64,000 nucleotides of DNA from Aphrocallistes beatrix (GCA_963281255.1 OY725488.1:9893524-9957523); one strand, 5' to 3'; numbered from the stretch's first letter, positions 1 through 11,044 are shown. Numbers and translations: made by a program. Notes: generated by a model not told the origin, from the sequence alone.

Positions 1-252
1 TGATATTAAAATCCCGCAATTTCACTGATCAACACCTTTCGTCACATTCAGCCATCCAGATTTCAAGTTCAGAGAGTGATTATAACTAGCCTATATGTTT
101 GAGTAAAGTTAAATCCCCATTGGTCAATAATACCAGTCAGTTCTAATGTTATATTCCTGCATTGTGATTGGCTACTACAATATGAGCAGTCGGACATTAC
201 ATACCTCTATAGCTATACTAGGAGCTGCACTAGCACACAAATATATAAATAC
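1..252. other. Window edge; probable 3' continuation of the lectin/Ig gene
   Basis: The last exon I can model for the minus-strand lectin/Ig gene ends at 253 with a good donor (GTATTT), so the gene should continue into this stretch or past the window edge. I could not identify the next acceptor or a stop codon with confidence. No other gene is visible. Confidence 0.3.
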
Positions 253-1617
253 CTTGTACACTATATTGAGTACTGAGTATGATGGAGTTAGTTCTGATAT
301 CGACACACTTAATGTTATAGCTGGTACCACTCTGTAACAACATATTGCTATGTGGGATTAGTGGGTTGGGGAATGTTCTATTATTTTATGTTACTCTCCA
401 CTTTATGTCAGTTAATGAGATGGAACTGTTGGAACTGTTGCAGAATAGAAACACTTCCTCTCTGTCTGTTCCAATTGTGTAGACACGATTCTCTGTATTA
501 CCACCAGGGATAAATGCTAGATAAATAGAAATATTAAAATAGTTCCATCCATGAGTTTAAGCATAGCTTCAATCAAGACTGTAAGACGAGTTCTGACTAA
601 TCTATGTTTTGAATATTCTTTCTGACAAAATTTGGTAGAAATAACTGGTAAAGTATCTCCACAGCACTCCCAACCAAAGGTTGCTAGCTACGCCTGTGGT
701 TAGATATTGTTTTAACTTACATGTGTAGCTTGGATTACTGAAAATTCCAACAGTATATGTCTCATCAAGGCCTCCACTCTGAATAACTTGACACGAATAA
801 TAGCCAGGATTATCAGTGGTTACTGATAGAGTAGCGAGCCCTATAGCAGCATTAATAAATGTAGTGTTAAGAACTGTTACGTTTCCAGCTAGATCTAGAT
901 AGCTCCAAGGAGTGCTGTTCTCTGTGATGCAGTATAGAGTTGTGTTCTGAGAGAGAATGTGATTGGTTGGTAGTTCTGTGTAGATTACATTGCTGATTCT
1001 CCCAAAGGCACTGACTAGCGGAATACATACAGATAAATATTTATTTAAAATACTATACTCCATACTAATTCACCCACCACTTAATAAACTGCAATAATAA
1101 CAAAGGAGATTATTATTGCAGGGCAGGTCATTCCAGGTAATTGGATTTAAATTAACACAGTTTTCATCTTCGAATGTATTATCGGGTTGATTAGTATTCC
1201 AGTTCCTATAAGAGCTGTTGCTGCCATCACTCCATACAAATGTTCCTTCTGTTCCAATGTCATTAAGTCCAATCCAACAAAGTCCAGATTCGCTAGAATT
1301 TCTAATGGAATCAACTGCAGCATTTTCACCAGCATTAGCTATGCTAGCTAGATCTCCTCCCCATGTCTGACAATTAACTCTAGCATCAGTCCAACTGATT
1401 CCAGAATGAGAGAAGTAACTGAAACACTTGTTTTCATTCGTAATCAGATCACATCCACTGCTAGGAACTAAAAATAGAATAGTTCATCCATTATTACTTT
1501 ACAACTATGCATATTAAAAAATAGTAAAGTGTATTGAATATGAAATTTAAATATACCTTGAGTGAATACCGTAGTAGTCAGAGAAAATATTACTAACATA
1601 TTCAATATTAGATCCAT
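253..1617 (-). CDS. Spliced C-type lectin / immunoglobulin-domain protein, 3' end not resolved
   Basis: Predicted secreted or cell-surface recognition protein. I model five exons on the minus strand: 1617-1557, 1467-1078, 1014-721, 516-395 and 331-253, with introns of 89, 63, 204 and 63 bp; all are GT-AG and the codon phases agree at every junction. Exon 1 encodes a signal peptide starting MDLILNMLVIFSLTTT. Exon 2 is a complete C-type lectin domain: CFSYF near its start, WIGLND in the middle, and a C-terminal WNDLPC followed by a final Cys. Its QPD/END residues resemble a calcium/sugar site. Exon 3 is an Ig-like domain with Cys, Trp and the DNPGYYSC strand. Exons 4-5 look like a second Ig-like domain (VFLFC and IKW). 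The lectin exon has no ATG of its own and is found only by splicing. A TATAAA lies 42 bp upstream of the ATG. The ligand is unknown. The domain calls for exons 1-3 are secure; exons 4-5 are less so. Confidence 0.7.
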
Positions 1618-1653
1618 TTTTAATTCTACGATTAGTATATGCTACGAGTATGC

Positions 1654-1659
1654 TTTATA
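1654..1659 (-). promoter_or_regulatory. TATA box of the lectin/Ig gene
   Basis: TATAAA on the minus strand, with its first T 42 bp upstream of the ATG at 1617. The same spacing is found at the astacin gene at 4305 and, within 2 bp, at all six NHL-array genes. Confidence 0.55.
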
Positions 1660-3108
1660 TCAAAATTATTGCATTACAGTGGTAATGTATACCTACTTAA
1701 TGTAAGATCAGAATATGATACTTTTCTCCTTAATTTATGGGAACAGTGAGAGAAGGAAGGATTAGTTCAAAGTTTGGCATGTAACTATTCAATAAATAAA
1801 AATCTTGGAATATTTCAATCAATTTATTGTAATTTGAGACTGAGTTTGGTTTATAATTACTCATCCAGTCACAATATTGTTTTCTGCCACGCATTTGTAT
1901 AAAGGTTTAGCGAACACAATTGAATTTAAATTAACAAATTGATAAAAACTACAGTCAATATTCTAAAAATACATCCGAGATTATAATTAGGAGCAAATCA
2001 GTTTAATTCCAAAAAGACAGACAAACTTGTGTCTCAGCTAAGCTCTCCTTGGATTCTCTTTTCATTTCCGTATTTACACAAGATTGGTCTGAAATGGAAT
2101 AAATTGGTATTTGTTGACATTTTCAATAATTGCTACATCCAGGAATTGCTGAATTAAGGTGTACTTGCAAGCCCTGTATGTCATTCTCATTATCAACTTC
2201 ATCGACTTTTTTCTTGGACTTCTTACAGGCTTTCAAGAAGCCTCACATCTGAATTTTGTACTCGTTTATGGGATATATTGTGGCTGTGGCATATAAATCT
2301 AGATGGAGCAGATCAGTTCTCAGTAGCACAACAAATGTCACCACATGAGTCAGTGCTCTGACTGTAACTACTGATAAACCAGGCTACTACTCGTGTGAAG
2401 TTACTCGATATAATGGAGCCAATAGATATACTATGGTGTTCTGATGCAAGACCCTTTGTCATTGACAGACATCATACAAATATAGAGTTTGAATGTATTT
2501 GCACAACTCCAATTCACTAATGGAGTATTCCTGTTTATAGCAAAGACCCCACACTTCTAAGGTTTCTCTGCCCAAAATGACTTAACCGGAAATGAATCAG
2601 CAAAAATCTAGCGCCATTTAAGAGTTAACAACTTTTTCAATGTAATGATCGAAAAAATTATTCAGATTCAGTACAGAGCTGTAATTAGTGAGGGTGTACT
2701 GTAAAACAAATTGTTATAACAGTTTTTCTACCATCCCTGGTATTGATATGATTATAAGAAAAGTTAAAAGAATTGATAACATTTAGTAATTGTTCTTAAG
2801 AATACTATTGAATAGCTTCACCGGCTCTTAGTTATATTCAACAGAATATTCGTAATACTGTATCAAAGTATCAATGAATTTGAGAGCAAATAATACTAAT
2901 ATTTACAACACATAAAATGACATGACAGTATATATAATGAGATAACAGAATGTATAATAAAATGAGCTAGCAACCACAAAGAATATCAAGATAATGTATA
3001 AACAATTAATAGGAAGTATTCATGAAGTAAAGAGCTTATAGTACTAGTATATAGATGTATCAAGACACAGGTACAGTACCATTAAACAGAAATGGTAGTA
3101 TTGTGTTG
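1660..3108. other. Intergenic, AT-rich, with one Ig-domain relic
   Basis: Between the lectin/Ig gene and the first astacin gene I see only the plus-strand Ig relic near 2300-2444. The remainder is AT-rich and without a supportable reading frame. Confidence 0.5.
2300..2444 (+). pseudogene. Ig-domain relic related to the lectin/Ig gene
   Basis: In one plus-strand frame the sequence reads LTVTTDKPGYYSCEV, closely matching LSVTTDNPGYYSCQV in exon 3 of the minus-strand lectin/Ig gene. An in-frame stop sits just upstream and another (TGA) ends it at 2442-2444. It is a degenerate, inverted fragment of a paralogous Ig exon. A functional exon is unlikely because no splice sites and no neighbouring domain are recognisable. 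Confidence 0.6.
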
Positions 3109-4305
3109 TTACCATAGAAGACTATAGTCATACATAATGTAGCCTACGCAGCTCGTGTCATGACAATGCTTTTGACTGTTATGGTGACCAGAGGAGACAA
3201 TAACCGTCTCAGACATAGACATGGCATCATCACGACCATTATCACTATCCCACACTTTGATACGGAAGAACTGCCAGTGTGTTAGGCTAAAGCGGAGGGT
3301 TTTGTTCCAAGTTGGGTTTAGAGTACCACCTATAACATTTGTTGTCTTTCTATGATTACTACCCAAATAATCAACTGCGATTATTTCAACATACGGATCT
3401 GATAAGTTCCACCATCCATCAGTATCCTTTAGATTTCTACCGTACCTCACTTTAACAGTGAGAATTCCATACACACCTGAAACTGGGCATGAGTAGAGAA
3501 GATTGGCTTGTTGGATATCTGATCTGCTCAGATCGTTCCCTCGTCCCAATCTCGGGCTGCCCTGTGCTCTATAAGCAGCGCTATTGGCAACTTCAATGGT
3601 TTTGCACCAAAAGCACCACCAACTTTTCACAAATGCCCTATCAGAATAATGCATTATTGAACCATAATCATATGGTGAACCAAAAGAATCGATTTCAGAA
3701 TCTTTTCGTTTCATGAAATTGTGACTTTGACCACTCTTGATATTTTTGAAAATTATCCTGACATAATCGTCACGGTCTGGTCTACTTTGTTCATGCCAGA
3801 AGCCGATAGCATGTGCAATCTCATGCAAGGTTATGCCATACGTCTCACAAGAGTTTCGCTCTAAATTTATAACTTGTCCACCGCCTTGTCTTCCTACATA
3901 TGAATAGCACCCGCGATCCGAATTTTGGAAATAAATATAGTCTCTATTGTAACTCCTGCGAGGCACGAATCGAAGACAAGTGGTGTCCTCCCAACGATCC
4001 ATCGCATCACGAATGATTGCACGTTTGCTCGAGGAAAACTCACTCGAAATAACATATGGAACGATTCCATCCACCCACAGATTGACGTTGTTTGCCACTG
4101 CACGTCTGCTCCTGTTACTTTCTAGTTCCAGCCCGTCCATCTCGCTCAGGTTGTAGTGTGCACGGATGAGGGATTCAGTAATCTTCAGATCTCCTTCAAA
4201 CAGTCCATCCTCTGCTAGTAGACTGGAGTTCTCCTCATTCAGCTTCAAAGGGAATGCACTGATGGTTACTGTTATTATGGTTAAAGTGAGTAGTTTGGTA
4301 ATCAT
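3109..4305 (-). CDS. Secreted astacin-family zinc metalloprotease with C-terminal C2 domain (copy 1)
   Basis: M12A-type endopeptidase, 398 aa, intronless. Reading from the ATG at 4305: a signal peptide (about 1-20); a propeptide with FEGDL near residue 38, the astacin aspartate-switch motif in which Asp caps the zinc; a dibasic RSRR site at 65-68; and a catalytic domain with HEIAHAIGFWHEQSR at 161-175 (three zinc His and the catalytic Glu) and the Met-turn SIMHY at 216-220. From about 279 there is a C2 domain with acidic loops (KDTDG, SDPYV, DSDNGRDD) and a C-terminal KHCHDTSC cysteine pair, resembling extracellular C2 domains such as that of perforin. An ATG 33 bp further upstream (4338) is in frame, but it lies only 9 bp from the TATA box and has no counterpart in copy 2, so I prefer 4305. 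Substrate unknown; calcium-dependent membrane or matrix binding by the C2 is inferred. Confidence 0.9.
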   Translation of the reverse strand: MITKLLTLTIITVTISAFPLKLNEENSSLLAEDGLFEGDLKITESLIRAHYNLSEMDGLELESNRSRRAVANNVNLWVDGIVPYVISSEFSSSKRAIIRDAMDRWEDTTCLRFVPRRSYNRDYIYFQNSDRGCYSYVGRQGGGQVINLERNSCETYGITLHEIAHAIGFWHEQSRPDRDDYVRIIFKNIKSGQSHNFMKRKDSEIDSFGSPYDYGSIMHYSDRAFVKSWWCFWCKTIEVANSAAYRAQGSPRLGRGNDLSRSDIQQANLLYSCPVSGVYGILTVKVRYGRNLKDTDGWWNLSDPYVEIIAVDYLGSNHRKTTNVIGGTLNPTWNKTLRFSLTHWQFFRIKVWDSDNGRDDAMSMSETVIVSSGHHNSQKHCHDTSCVGYIMYDYSLLW

Positions 4306-4339
4306 CTCCGAGTTTGTTTTTAATTCAAGTTTCACCATC

Positions 4340-4347
4340 TATATATA
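4340..4347 (-). promoter_or_regulatory. TATA box of astacin copy 1
   Basis: TATATATA-type box on the minus strand, first T 42 bp upstream of the ATG at 4305. Transcription would begin about 30 bp downstream, just before that ATG. This argues against the in-frame ATG at 4338. Confidence 0.6.
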
Positions 4348-5848
4348 GTTCCATTCTACACTTATGACAACTATGCTGATTATCGACTTATCTTACAAAT
4401 TATTAAATATGGTGCAATTTTCTGCTTAGAATGCTTAATAAGACTTTTTGACATAAACAATTTAGGAAAAATTAAAGAAATGTAACCAGTTTAGTGAACT
4501 AATTTATTTGAAATGACAATTTTCATTATTTCAATGAACTCATATTTCTTTATTTTCCGAAATCCACAAAAAAGTTGCTTGCGACTATATTTTATACTCT
4601 TTTGAATAGTACAAAATAATCAAAGGAACTTTTCGGAAATTTTAATTCAATTTGCTGAGATACTAGTCAGAACATTCAAGTAAGAACTTGCACCATAGAT
4701 GTAAAGCAGTACTAAGGCAGTATAGAGATGACGATTGGTTGGATTATATAGATCATGTTACGAAATGAGTTGATAAGCAAGATATTCTTTAAGTAGTGAA
4801 ATTAAATTAGAATCTAGGTATTTGAAAGGGTATCACGATATCTAGATTTCTGAAACTTGGAAATGATACTCACTTTAACCTTACTAACAGTTACTTCAGT
4901 AGGTTGATTCGAAATATTTTTTCCCCGAAATCACTATTGTCTCATCGCATAAAGTTGTTAATTTAATATCTGTAGATCATTTTTCATTTTAAAGATATCA
5001 AAGTCAGGAATTTGCTGAACACTATTGTTCATCATTTTGACTGTTACTCTTACATTCTTCGTATTAGAAGGAAGTTCCTGACCGTTTGCTAGGTGAGAAA
5101 ATCATACCATCTGCTTCTGCATATACCCATCCGTTAATATGGATTAGTGAGTCCCTCAGCAGAATTGTTCAGCATATAATACAAAAGTATAGGGAATGCC
5201 CATCCTATTAAGCAAAATTGAGCAATATTCCCACCCACCCATCAGAATCTAGTTGCGTCTATGGTTCCGATTATCCATCACCAAATGGTACTATACAGCT
5301 CACTAAGATAAGACCTAATATATATTTCATGCATCTAAACACACCTAAATCAATATATTACATCATGGGTTGGAAGAATATGCAAATCTTTTTAATTTTT
5401 TATAAATTTGCTGAAGACCATTAGCAGGGGATCCTAATATGAAACAATTGTAATAATCGTATTGTTTTTATCTGCAGGATGATATTTTCGACTAACGGAT
5501 GCAGTTTCATAAAGGCATCTCCCTATTTGAGCAAATACCCAAATACAAACCTAATTTCAGACTGTAAATAATGTAGGTTTATTGATAAAGTTTAATAGCT
5601 AAAAACATCAACAATAGAAAGTAGTGTTTATTAATTAATATGCATGTGTGGAGGACAAAAAGGCATAAAATGGCATACAAAGTATAATACATAGTGAGAT
5701 AACAAAGAATGTAGAAAATGGGCCAGCATGTTGCGAGTGGGTTATTTACAAATGCTTAGGAAGGTATTTAAGAGGTAGATAGAGCTATACTATTAGAAAA
5801 CAGAGACAAACAAGAGCGTAGTATAAAGAACGGAAGGGGAGTTCGAGC
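4348..5848. other. Intergenic between astacin copies; duplicated hairpin segment
   Basis: No gene seen. About 4490-4790 matches about 8360-8640, including an internal hairpin whose arms hold similar words to ACTTTTGAATAGTACAAAAT. The shared block lies upstream of each astacin copy, consistent with tandem duplication of the locus. The 3' flank of copy 2 (about 5570-5848) is in turn related to the flank of the dead copy 3 (about 16970-17236). Confidence 0.5.
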
Positions 5849-7039
5849 TTACACAACACTGTAGTCATACCTAACGTACCCAGAGCATCCCGTGTCATGG
5901 CAATGCTTTTCATTGTAATGGGAACCATTGGTAATGACAACTGTCTCAGACATTGACATAGCATCAGCTGAAAAATAATCGAGATCCCATACCCTGATGC
6001 GGAAAAACTGCCAAAAGGTGGGTTTAAAACGAAATGTGTGATTCCAGGTAGGGTTTAGAGTATTTATGGTTACAACTGTTACATTGGCATATGCAATACC
6101 TAAAAAGTCGACAGCAACAATGACCACAAACGGATCTGGTAAATTCAAGAACCCATCAGTATCCTTCAAATTGACACCATACCTCACTTTAACAGTGAGA
6201 ATTCCATACACACCTGAACCTGAGCATGAGTAGAGACGATTGGCTTGTTGGATATCTGATCTGCTCAGATCGTCCCTTTGTCCCAATCTCGGACTACCCT
6301 GTGCTCTGTAAGCAGCGATATTGGCAACTTCAATGGTTTTGCATCCGAAGCACGAATTTTTCACAAAAGCTGTATCGGTATAGTGCATTATTGATCCGTA
6401 ATCGTATGCTGAACCTTGATAGTCAATGTTAAAATCATTTCGTTTCAAATATTGAGTTCTACTGCTATACTCGATACTGCTGAGGTTTATTTGTACATAA
6501 TCGTCACGGTCTGGTCTACTTTGTTCATGCCAGAAGCCGATAGCATGTGCAATCTCATGCAAGGTTATGCCATACGTCTCACAAGAGTTTTGCTCTAAGT
6601 TTATAACTTGTCCACCGCCTTGTCTGCCTACATATGAATAGCACCCGCGATCCGAATTTTGGAAATAAATATAATCTCTATTGTAACTCCTGCGAGGCAC
6701 GAATCGAAGACAAGTGGTGTCTTCCCAACGATCCATCGCATCACGAATGATTGCACGTTTACTCGTGGAAAACCCACTCGAAATGACGTATGGAACGATT
6801 CCATCCACCCACAGATTGACGTTGTTTGCCACTCCGCGTCTGCTCCTGTTACTTTCTAGTTCCAGTCCATCTATCTCGCTCAGGTTGTAGTGTGCACGGA
6901 TGAGGGATTCAGTAATCTTCAGGTCTCCTTCGAACAGTCCATCCTCTGCTAGTAGACTGGAGTTCTCCTCATTCAGCTTCAAAGGGAATGCACTGATGGT
7001 TACTGTTATTATGGTCAAAGTGAGTAGTTTGGCAATCAT
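5849..7039 (-). CDS. Secreted astacin-family zinc metalloprotease with C-terminal C2 domain (copy 2)
   Basis: Paralogue of the gene at 3109-4305 with the same layout: signal peptide beginning MIAKLLTLT, FEGDL aspartate switch, RSRR cleavage site, intact HEIAHAIGFWHEQSR, Met-turn SIMHY, and a C2 domain with KDTDG and DLDYFSAD loops ending KHCHDTGC. It is 396 aa and intronless. The open frame extends upstream to 7090 only through a GTG; the first ATG is at 7039, at the same position as the preferred start of copy 1. It differs from copy 1 mostly between the zinc motif and the Met-turn and in the C2 loops, that is, in the substrate cleft rim and the putative calcium loops. All catalytic residues are present, so it should be active. 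Confidence 0.9.
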   Translation of the reverse strand: MIAKLLTLTIITVTISAFPLKLNEENSSLLAEDGLFEGDLKITESLIRAHYNLSEIDGLELESNRSRRGVANNVNLWVDGIVPYVISSGFSTSKRAIIRDAMDRWEDTTCLRFVPRRSYNRDYIYFQNSDRGCYSYVGRQGGGQVINLEQNSCETYGITLHEIAHAIGFWHEQSRPDRDDYVQINLSSIEYSSRTQYLKRNDFNIDYQGSAYDYGSIMHYTDTAFVKNSCFGCKTIEVANIAAYRAQGSPRLGQRDDLSRSDIQQANRLYSCSGSGVYGILTVKVRYGVNLKDTDGFLNLPDPFVVIVAVDFLGIAYANVTVVTINTLNPTWNHTFRFKPTFWQFFRIRVWDLDYFSADAMSMSETVVITNGSHYNEKHCHDTGCSGYVRYDYSVV

Positions 7040-7091
7040 CTCCGAGTTTTGTAAATTCGGAGTCACATACCATATTCCCTTTTCAAACACT

Positions 7092-7099
7092 TATATATA
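7092..7099 (-). promoter_or_regulatory. TATA box of astacin copy 2
   Basis: TATATATA-type box on the minus strand, 60 bp upstream of the ATG at 7039. The extra 18 bp relative to copy 1 lies between the TATA box and the conserved AACTCGGAG just before the start codon, where the two copies stop being alignable. Confidence 0.5.
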
Positions 7100-7979
7100 G
7101 TCCCATTCAAATTTTCCACTTATGAACTATGTTGTTTATCGACTTGTTTTACAAATTCTCATATATGGCGCAAGTTCCTACTCAGAACGTTTAATTATCC
7201 CCAAATAATTTTAAATGTGATATTCTTGGAAATATAGCTTATGCTACTCTAGAATTTTTGAAATTTAGGAAAAATAAGGAAATAAATCTATAAAATTAAC
7301 GAAACTGCCACTCAACCAATTAGTCACAACTAATTTGAAGGAGACATCTGTAGTTTGAGAATGAGGAAATTCTATTTTTTAAATGTCAAATAATTTTATT
7401 TCCTATGTTCGATTTGATGAATAATAAGCACACATGCAGTAGAATTCGAATAAGACATACCAATCCGGGAAGCAGAAAAAAGTAGATTCTAACCGCTGGC
7501 AAGAACTACCCGGGTCGATATTACATAGAGACAGTGGCAGCTTCAGAGATTTAAATTTAGTGGGTCAATTTGAACTCAGATCAGTAACATTTTCACATTA
7601 TTTACTTATTTCTCTATAATTCAAGTTTGAGTTAACTAAATATTATTCAATTACATTGTTTCCCAACTATGATCTTATGGAAACCCCAGCAGCAAGTGGT
7701 ATAAGGCACAGAAATTGATTAATGAGTTTTAAGTATGTATTCTATTTCTATAGTGTAACAAATAAATTGATTAGTGAAAATTAACTTGTGAAAAGTCATA
7801 ATTTGATAATATTAGAATCGGAATAGTCAATAAATGTGCTAAATGTTAGCAATAAAGAATATACTTAAGTAACTATCACATAAGTTATATAAATGTAAAC
7901 CCAAAGAACTTAGCCTGAAGACAGCATTTCAGGGTAACATTACATTTTCATTCTTAAATTAATAACCTTTTTAGGATTT

Positions 7980-8047
7980 TTCACTGGCCCCTAAACCCAC
8001 GGGCCCCAGGTCAACTGTCCACCCTGCCCCCCTCTCGGCGGCCCTGC
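7980..8047 (-). mobile_element. Possible hAT-type terminal fragment
   Basis: Read on the minus strand the block begins CAGGGCCGCCGAGAGG, then G-rich sequence: the style of hAT terminal inverted repeats. I see no partner end or target duplication, so it is at most a solo fragment. Its GC-richness stands out against the AT-rich surroundings. Confidence 0.35.
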
Positions 8048-8099
8048 ATAAGTATAATATATTGAGTGCGGGAGTTATTCAGTCGAACCATTACCCATA

Positions 8100-8747
8100 C
8101 ATTCATAGGCGCCAACTATTTGAAAAATCACATTGAGTAGGGGAGGCTCAAAATGATTTTAATTTGAGAGCTCCTACTTGTATCCAGAACATTAAAGCCC
8201 TTTATGAAACATTGCGATGTAACTGCAATTACAGATAAAATGGAGGCTATCAACAGTTTCAGTTAAGGATTTGGAGGACCTGCGCTGTAAAGTGGTCTTA
8301 TTACATTAACATTATGTAGCAGCTTCAAGAGCACAAAATAATGCAGTTTAATGAATTAGATAAATAACCAGTTTAGTGTACCAATTATCAGAGATGTCAG
8401 TTTTCTTCATTATAATGAATCACATTTCTTTATTTTTCCTAAATTTACAAAAAATTTGCTTCGGCTATTTTATACTTTTATGAAAAGTACAAAATAGCCA
8501 AAGCAAAATTTTTCGGAAATTTTAATTCAATGTAAGAACTTAGACCATATACTATGTAAAGTAGCTCTGCAACAGTATAGAGATGATGATTATATAGATA
8601 GATCATGTTACGAAACGAGCTTATAAACTTGTCTTATGTCATGATCGGTGTTGAACGTCCGTCTGCCCGCTCCTGGAAATTCGATTGCCAAATTTGGGAC
8701 ATATCCTTACTATTAAGACTCGATTAATGCTTGTATATATATATATA
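8100..8747. other. Intergenic; second copy of the astacin-flank hairpin segment
   Basis: About 8360-8640 is the second copy of the segment at 4490-4790. Its hairpin arms are better preserved here, around GTACAAAATAGCC. No open frame of interest. Confidence 0.4.
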
Positions 8748-8935
8748 CAGTCGACTCCGCTTAATAGGACCACATCGGTCAGAGGACATTTTGCCCCGAT
8801 TAAGCGGAGGACCCTATTAACCGAAAATATTTTGTATTAGCTTCTATGTGTGAGAGCTATTCCGGTCCTGCCAAAAGTGGCCCGATTAAGCGGCTGATCC
8901 GATTAAACAGTGGCTCTATTAAGCGGAGTCGACTG
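8748..8935. mobile_element. MITE with pogo/Tigger-like terminal inverted repeats
   Basis: A 188-bp element whose ends are perfect inverted repeats of CAGTCGACTCCGCTTAATAG (the right end reads CTATTAAGCGGAGTCGACTG), flanked by TA on both sides (8746-8747, 8936-8937). CAGT-starting ends with a TA target duplication are the Tc1/mariner/pogo pattern. Internally it carries further copies of the GATTAAGCGG word. It has no coding capacity. Confidence 0.85.
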
Positions 8936-10013
8936 TATATGAAAAGAAAAGTTGTAGAGCACCAATACAGAATAGCTTTCGGGATATATTTCCCTTTTCA
9001 ATACATACGTAAGTTATGGTAAACTAGTAATAATGCTATGTGAGCGGCCTCACAGTATAGTTATGATTCTTTGTGTAAGCGATATTATGTTAAGGGTCAT
9101 CGTCCTCGTCAGTTATTGGGAGGGGAGCGGTAGATGCATTAAGTGCATCATAGAATTGATTGGGGTGGTCTAAGTAAATAGTGAGGTCTGGGTGATGTTT
9201 CTTTAGAATTTTCGCTACTTGAAGCTCTTGTGTCGTCTCTAAACGAGAGTAGGGTTTGTAATTGCGAGGTAAAAACCTCCACATCTGCCAAAGCAGAGCG
9301 AGGCAGTTGCGAAGATGCTGGCAAATGCGATGATGGGTCTGGGCTGTCATAGGACGCGCTTAGTCGCGGCTGTTTGTTCAATATATATTTTGTTAATATA
9401 TGGGTGGTGTAGCATGTAGACTCATCTTAGGTGGGCGCATGGTTTAAAGGGAAAAGGTGTGAGGGTGGCGAAACGTTGTTCGTATGAGATGCACACTTTA
9501 CAGCGTGCTTTACATATTGTATACCTATGTTCAAGGTGTCGTTGTGGGTATGAGAACTTTAGTATAGTGATCAATGGGGGGGATGGGTAAAATTGGGACA
9601 AGATAAAAATCTTGGCGCGTGATAGGAGCCAGGCGTAGAAAGCTGATTTTTGGCATGTGGGAGTCTTTTGGCTATGGTCCCAGTAAGTTCTGAGCTCAGA
9701 CAAAAATGTCGACTCATCATGGAATTATGGGGTCATTGTCACCTTTTTTATAAATAGAAATTTCAGTTTTTCGACCATAACTCAGCCATTTTAGGTGATA
9801 GAAGACTGAGATTTTAATAGAATATGCATATTAATATACCTCACATATGATGCAACTATCATCAAAAAATGATAACTCATCACTCTGCTATGACGTCATC
9901 ATACGCATTAAAATTTTTTAAATTGACAAATTTGGTGATTTTTCGTGCGATTCGATTATAGCAGTAGGACAGGCGTATTTAAGGATGTTATCTCCCTCAT
10001 AATTAAGCAATGT
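8936..10013. other. Unassigned region with two short minus-strand open frames
   Basis: Two minus-strand open frames (9090-9350 and 9422-9703) are unusually long for the local composition, but I recognise no domain in either and they may be transposon remnants. The first is acidic at its C-terminus (DEDDDP). I do not call them genes. Confidence 0.3.
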
Positions 10014-10097
10014 GACCCCAGGAGCCCACAGGGCGCCTCCGGCGGACACAAAGTTTCCGCCTGCCGCGCAGCGCAAGCAAGCGAAGCGCGCTAGTAT
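10014..10097 (-). repeat. GC-rich head module of the Helitron-like repeat family (copy 1)
   Basis: On the minus strand it contains GCGCGCTTCGCTTGCTTGCG, then a CTGCGCGGC block and a GTGTCCGCC block. The same module occurs at about 18875-18938, 25225-25312 and 50326-50412. It is far more GC-rich than its flanks. Here it stands alone, without the minisatellite that follows it in the last two copies. Confidence 0.6.
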
Positions 10098-10689
10098 TTC
10101 TTATATGGTGAATATTGTATTGTTAACCCTCGCCTGGCTACGTCTCAAAAGTATAAATAGAGAAAACCCCACTTTCATTTTCACTTTCAGTTCACTTTCA
10201 ATGTACTTTCATTTTCACTTTCAACATTCCTAGCCAGCCGCGGGTTAATCAAAGTGTATTGTAGGATTTGAAATATCATTTCATCCAACATTGGCAAACC
10301 TTGTCAATAGTAGTACTCAAAGTCTCAAACCAATAGACATTACAACAAAGGTGTCTATAAATAAGCAGGATTAGACATCATCTGGAAAAATTGTGGTTCG
10401 GTTGTACTTGTAATAAAAATTCTGTCAAATTTAGCGCAATAAAATAATTTAATGATAATACATTCAATACTATAAATATGTCATAATTAAATAGCACATG
10501 AACTATCTAAGCAAAAAATAAGATATTAAAAGATGATTCCAGAATACTAGTATTCACATTGCTTTCTTAAATGTGCAAATTAGAAATGATGAAATGGAGA
10601 AGCCTTTGGAAAGACTTGATTGACACAAAGTATCCACAAAGAGAATAGTGTCCTAATTGTCGGATTATCGGTACTTATTTAGTGGTTGG

Positions 10690-11000
10690 CACCTTATGCA
10701 AGGGTGTGGGTACTTGGGGAGGACCAGCCCCCCCCAGATCTGGAGCCGGGGGAGGGCGTGGTGCCGGGCAGTGGACCAGTGGAGGAAGCTGTGGTATTCC
10801 ATACAAACTTGTAGGCTACAACTAAACCCCAAAGTTATGTTAATTGAGTCTAAATATATATCTCAATTACATTTTTATTCTACTATAGTCCGAGATTTTA
10901 TTTTCTCTAGGTTACAACAATAGCTGTAGATCGAGATTAAAAGATTTTTCTGGGGGCAAGCCACCAGACCCTTTTACCGTCGCTCGTTCTTGGCCCTATC
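10690..11000 (+). repeat. Dispersed repeat with GC-rich part (inverted partner at 23120-23425)
   Basis: Shares GTGGAGGAAGCTGTGGTAT, a CCGAGATTTT block, an ACAATAGCTGTA block and a final GGGGGCAAGCC-type block with the minus strand of 23120-23425, in the same order. The flanks also match (10243-10385 resembles about 23930-24412), so part of this is segmental duplication. No coding frame; element class undetermined. Confidence 0.5.
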
Positions 11001-11044
11001 CAGATTTTATTTAATTTTCCAAAACTTGGTGCCTATGGCTCAGG

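Noticed and set aside
4306-4338. Upstream in-frame ATG of astacin copy 1 (adds MVKLELKTNSE)
   Set aside because: It lies 9 bp from the TATA box, before the expected transcription start, and is not conserved in copy 2. The next Met starts a normal signal peptide.
3489-4348. Plus-strand open frames across the astacin genes (also at 6226-7100)
   Set aside because: They are antisense shadows of the protease frame and repeat in both copies for that reason only.
7040-7090. N-terminal extension of astacin copy 2
   Set aside because: The open frame begins with GTG, not a normal start in an animal nuclear gene; the ATG at 7039 matches copy 1.
8420-8520. Small-RNA gene from the hairpin in the astacin flank
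   Set aside because: The hairpin is conserved in two copies but so is all the sequence around it, so conservation reflects duplication; nothing else supports an RNA gene.
9090-9703. Protein-coding genes on the minus strand
   Set aside because: No recognised domain, no promoter, overlapping alternative frames, and position in a repeat-rich stretch; left as unassigned.
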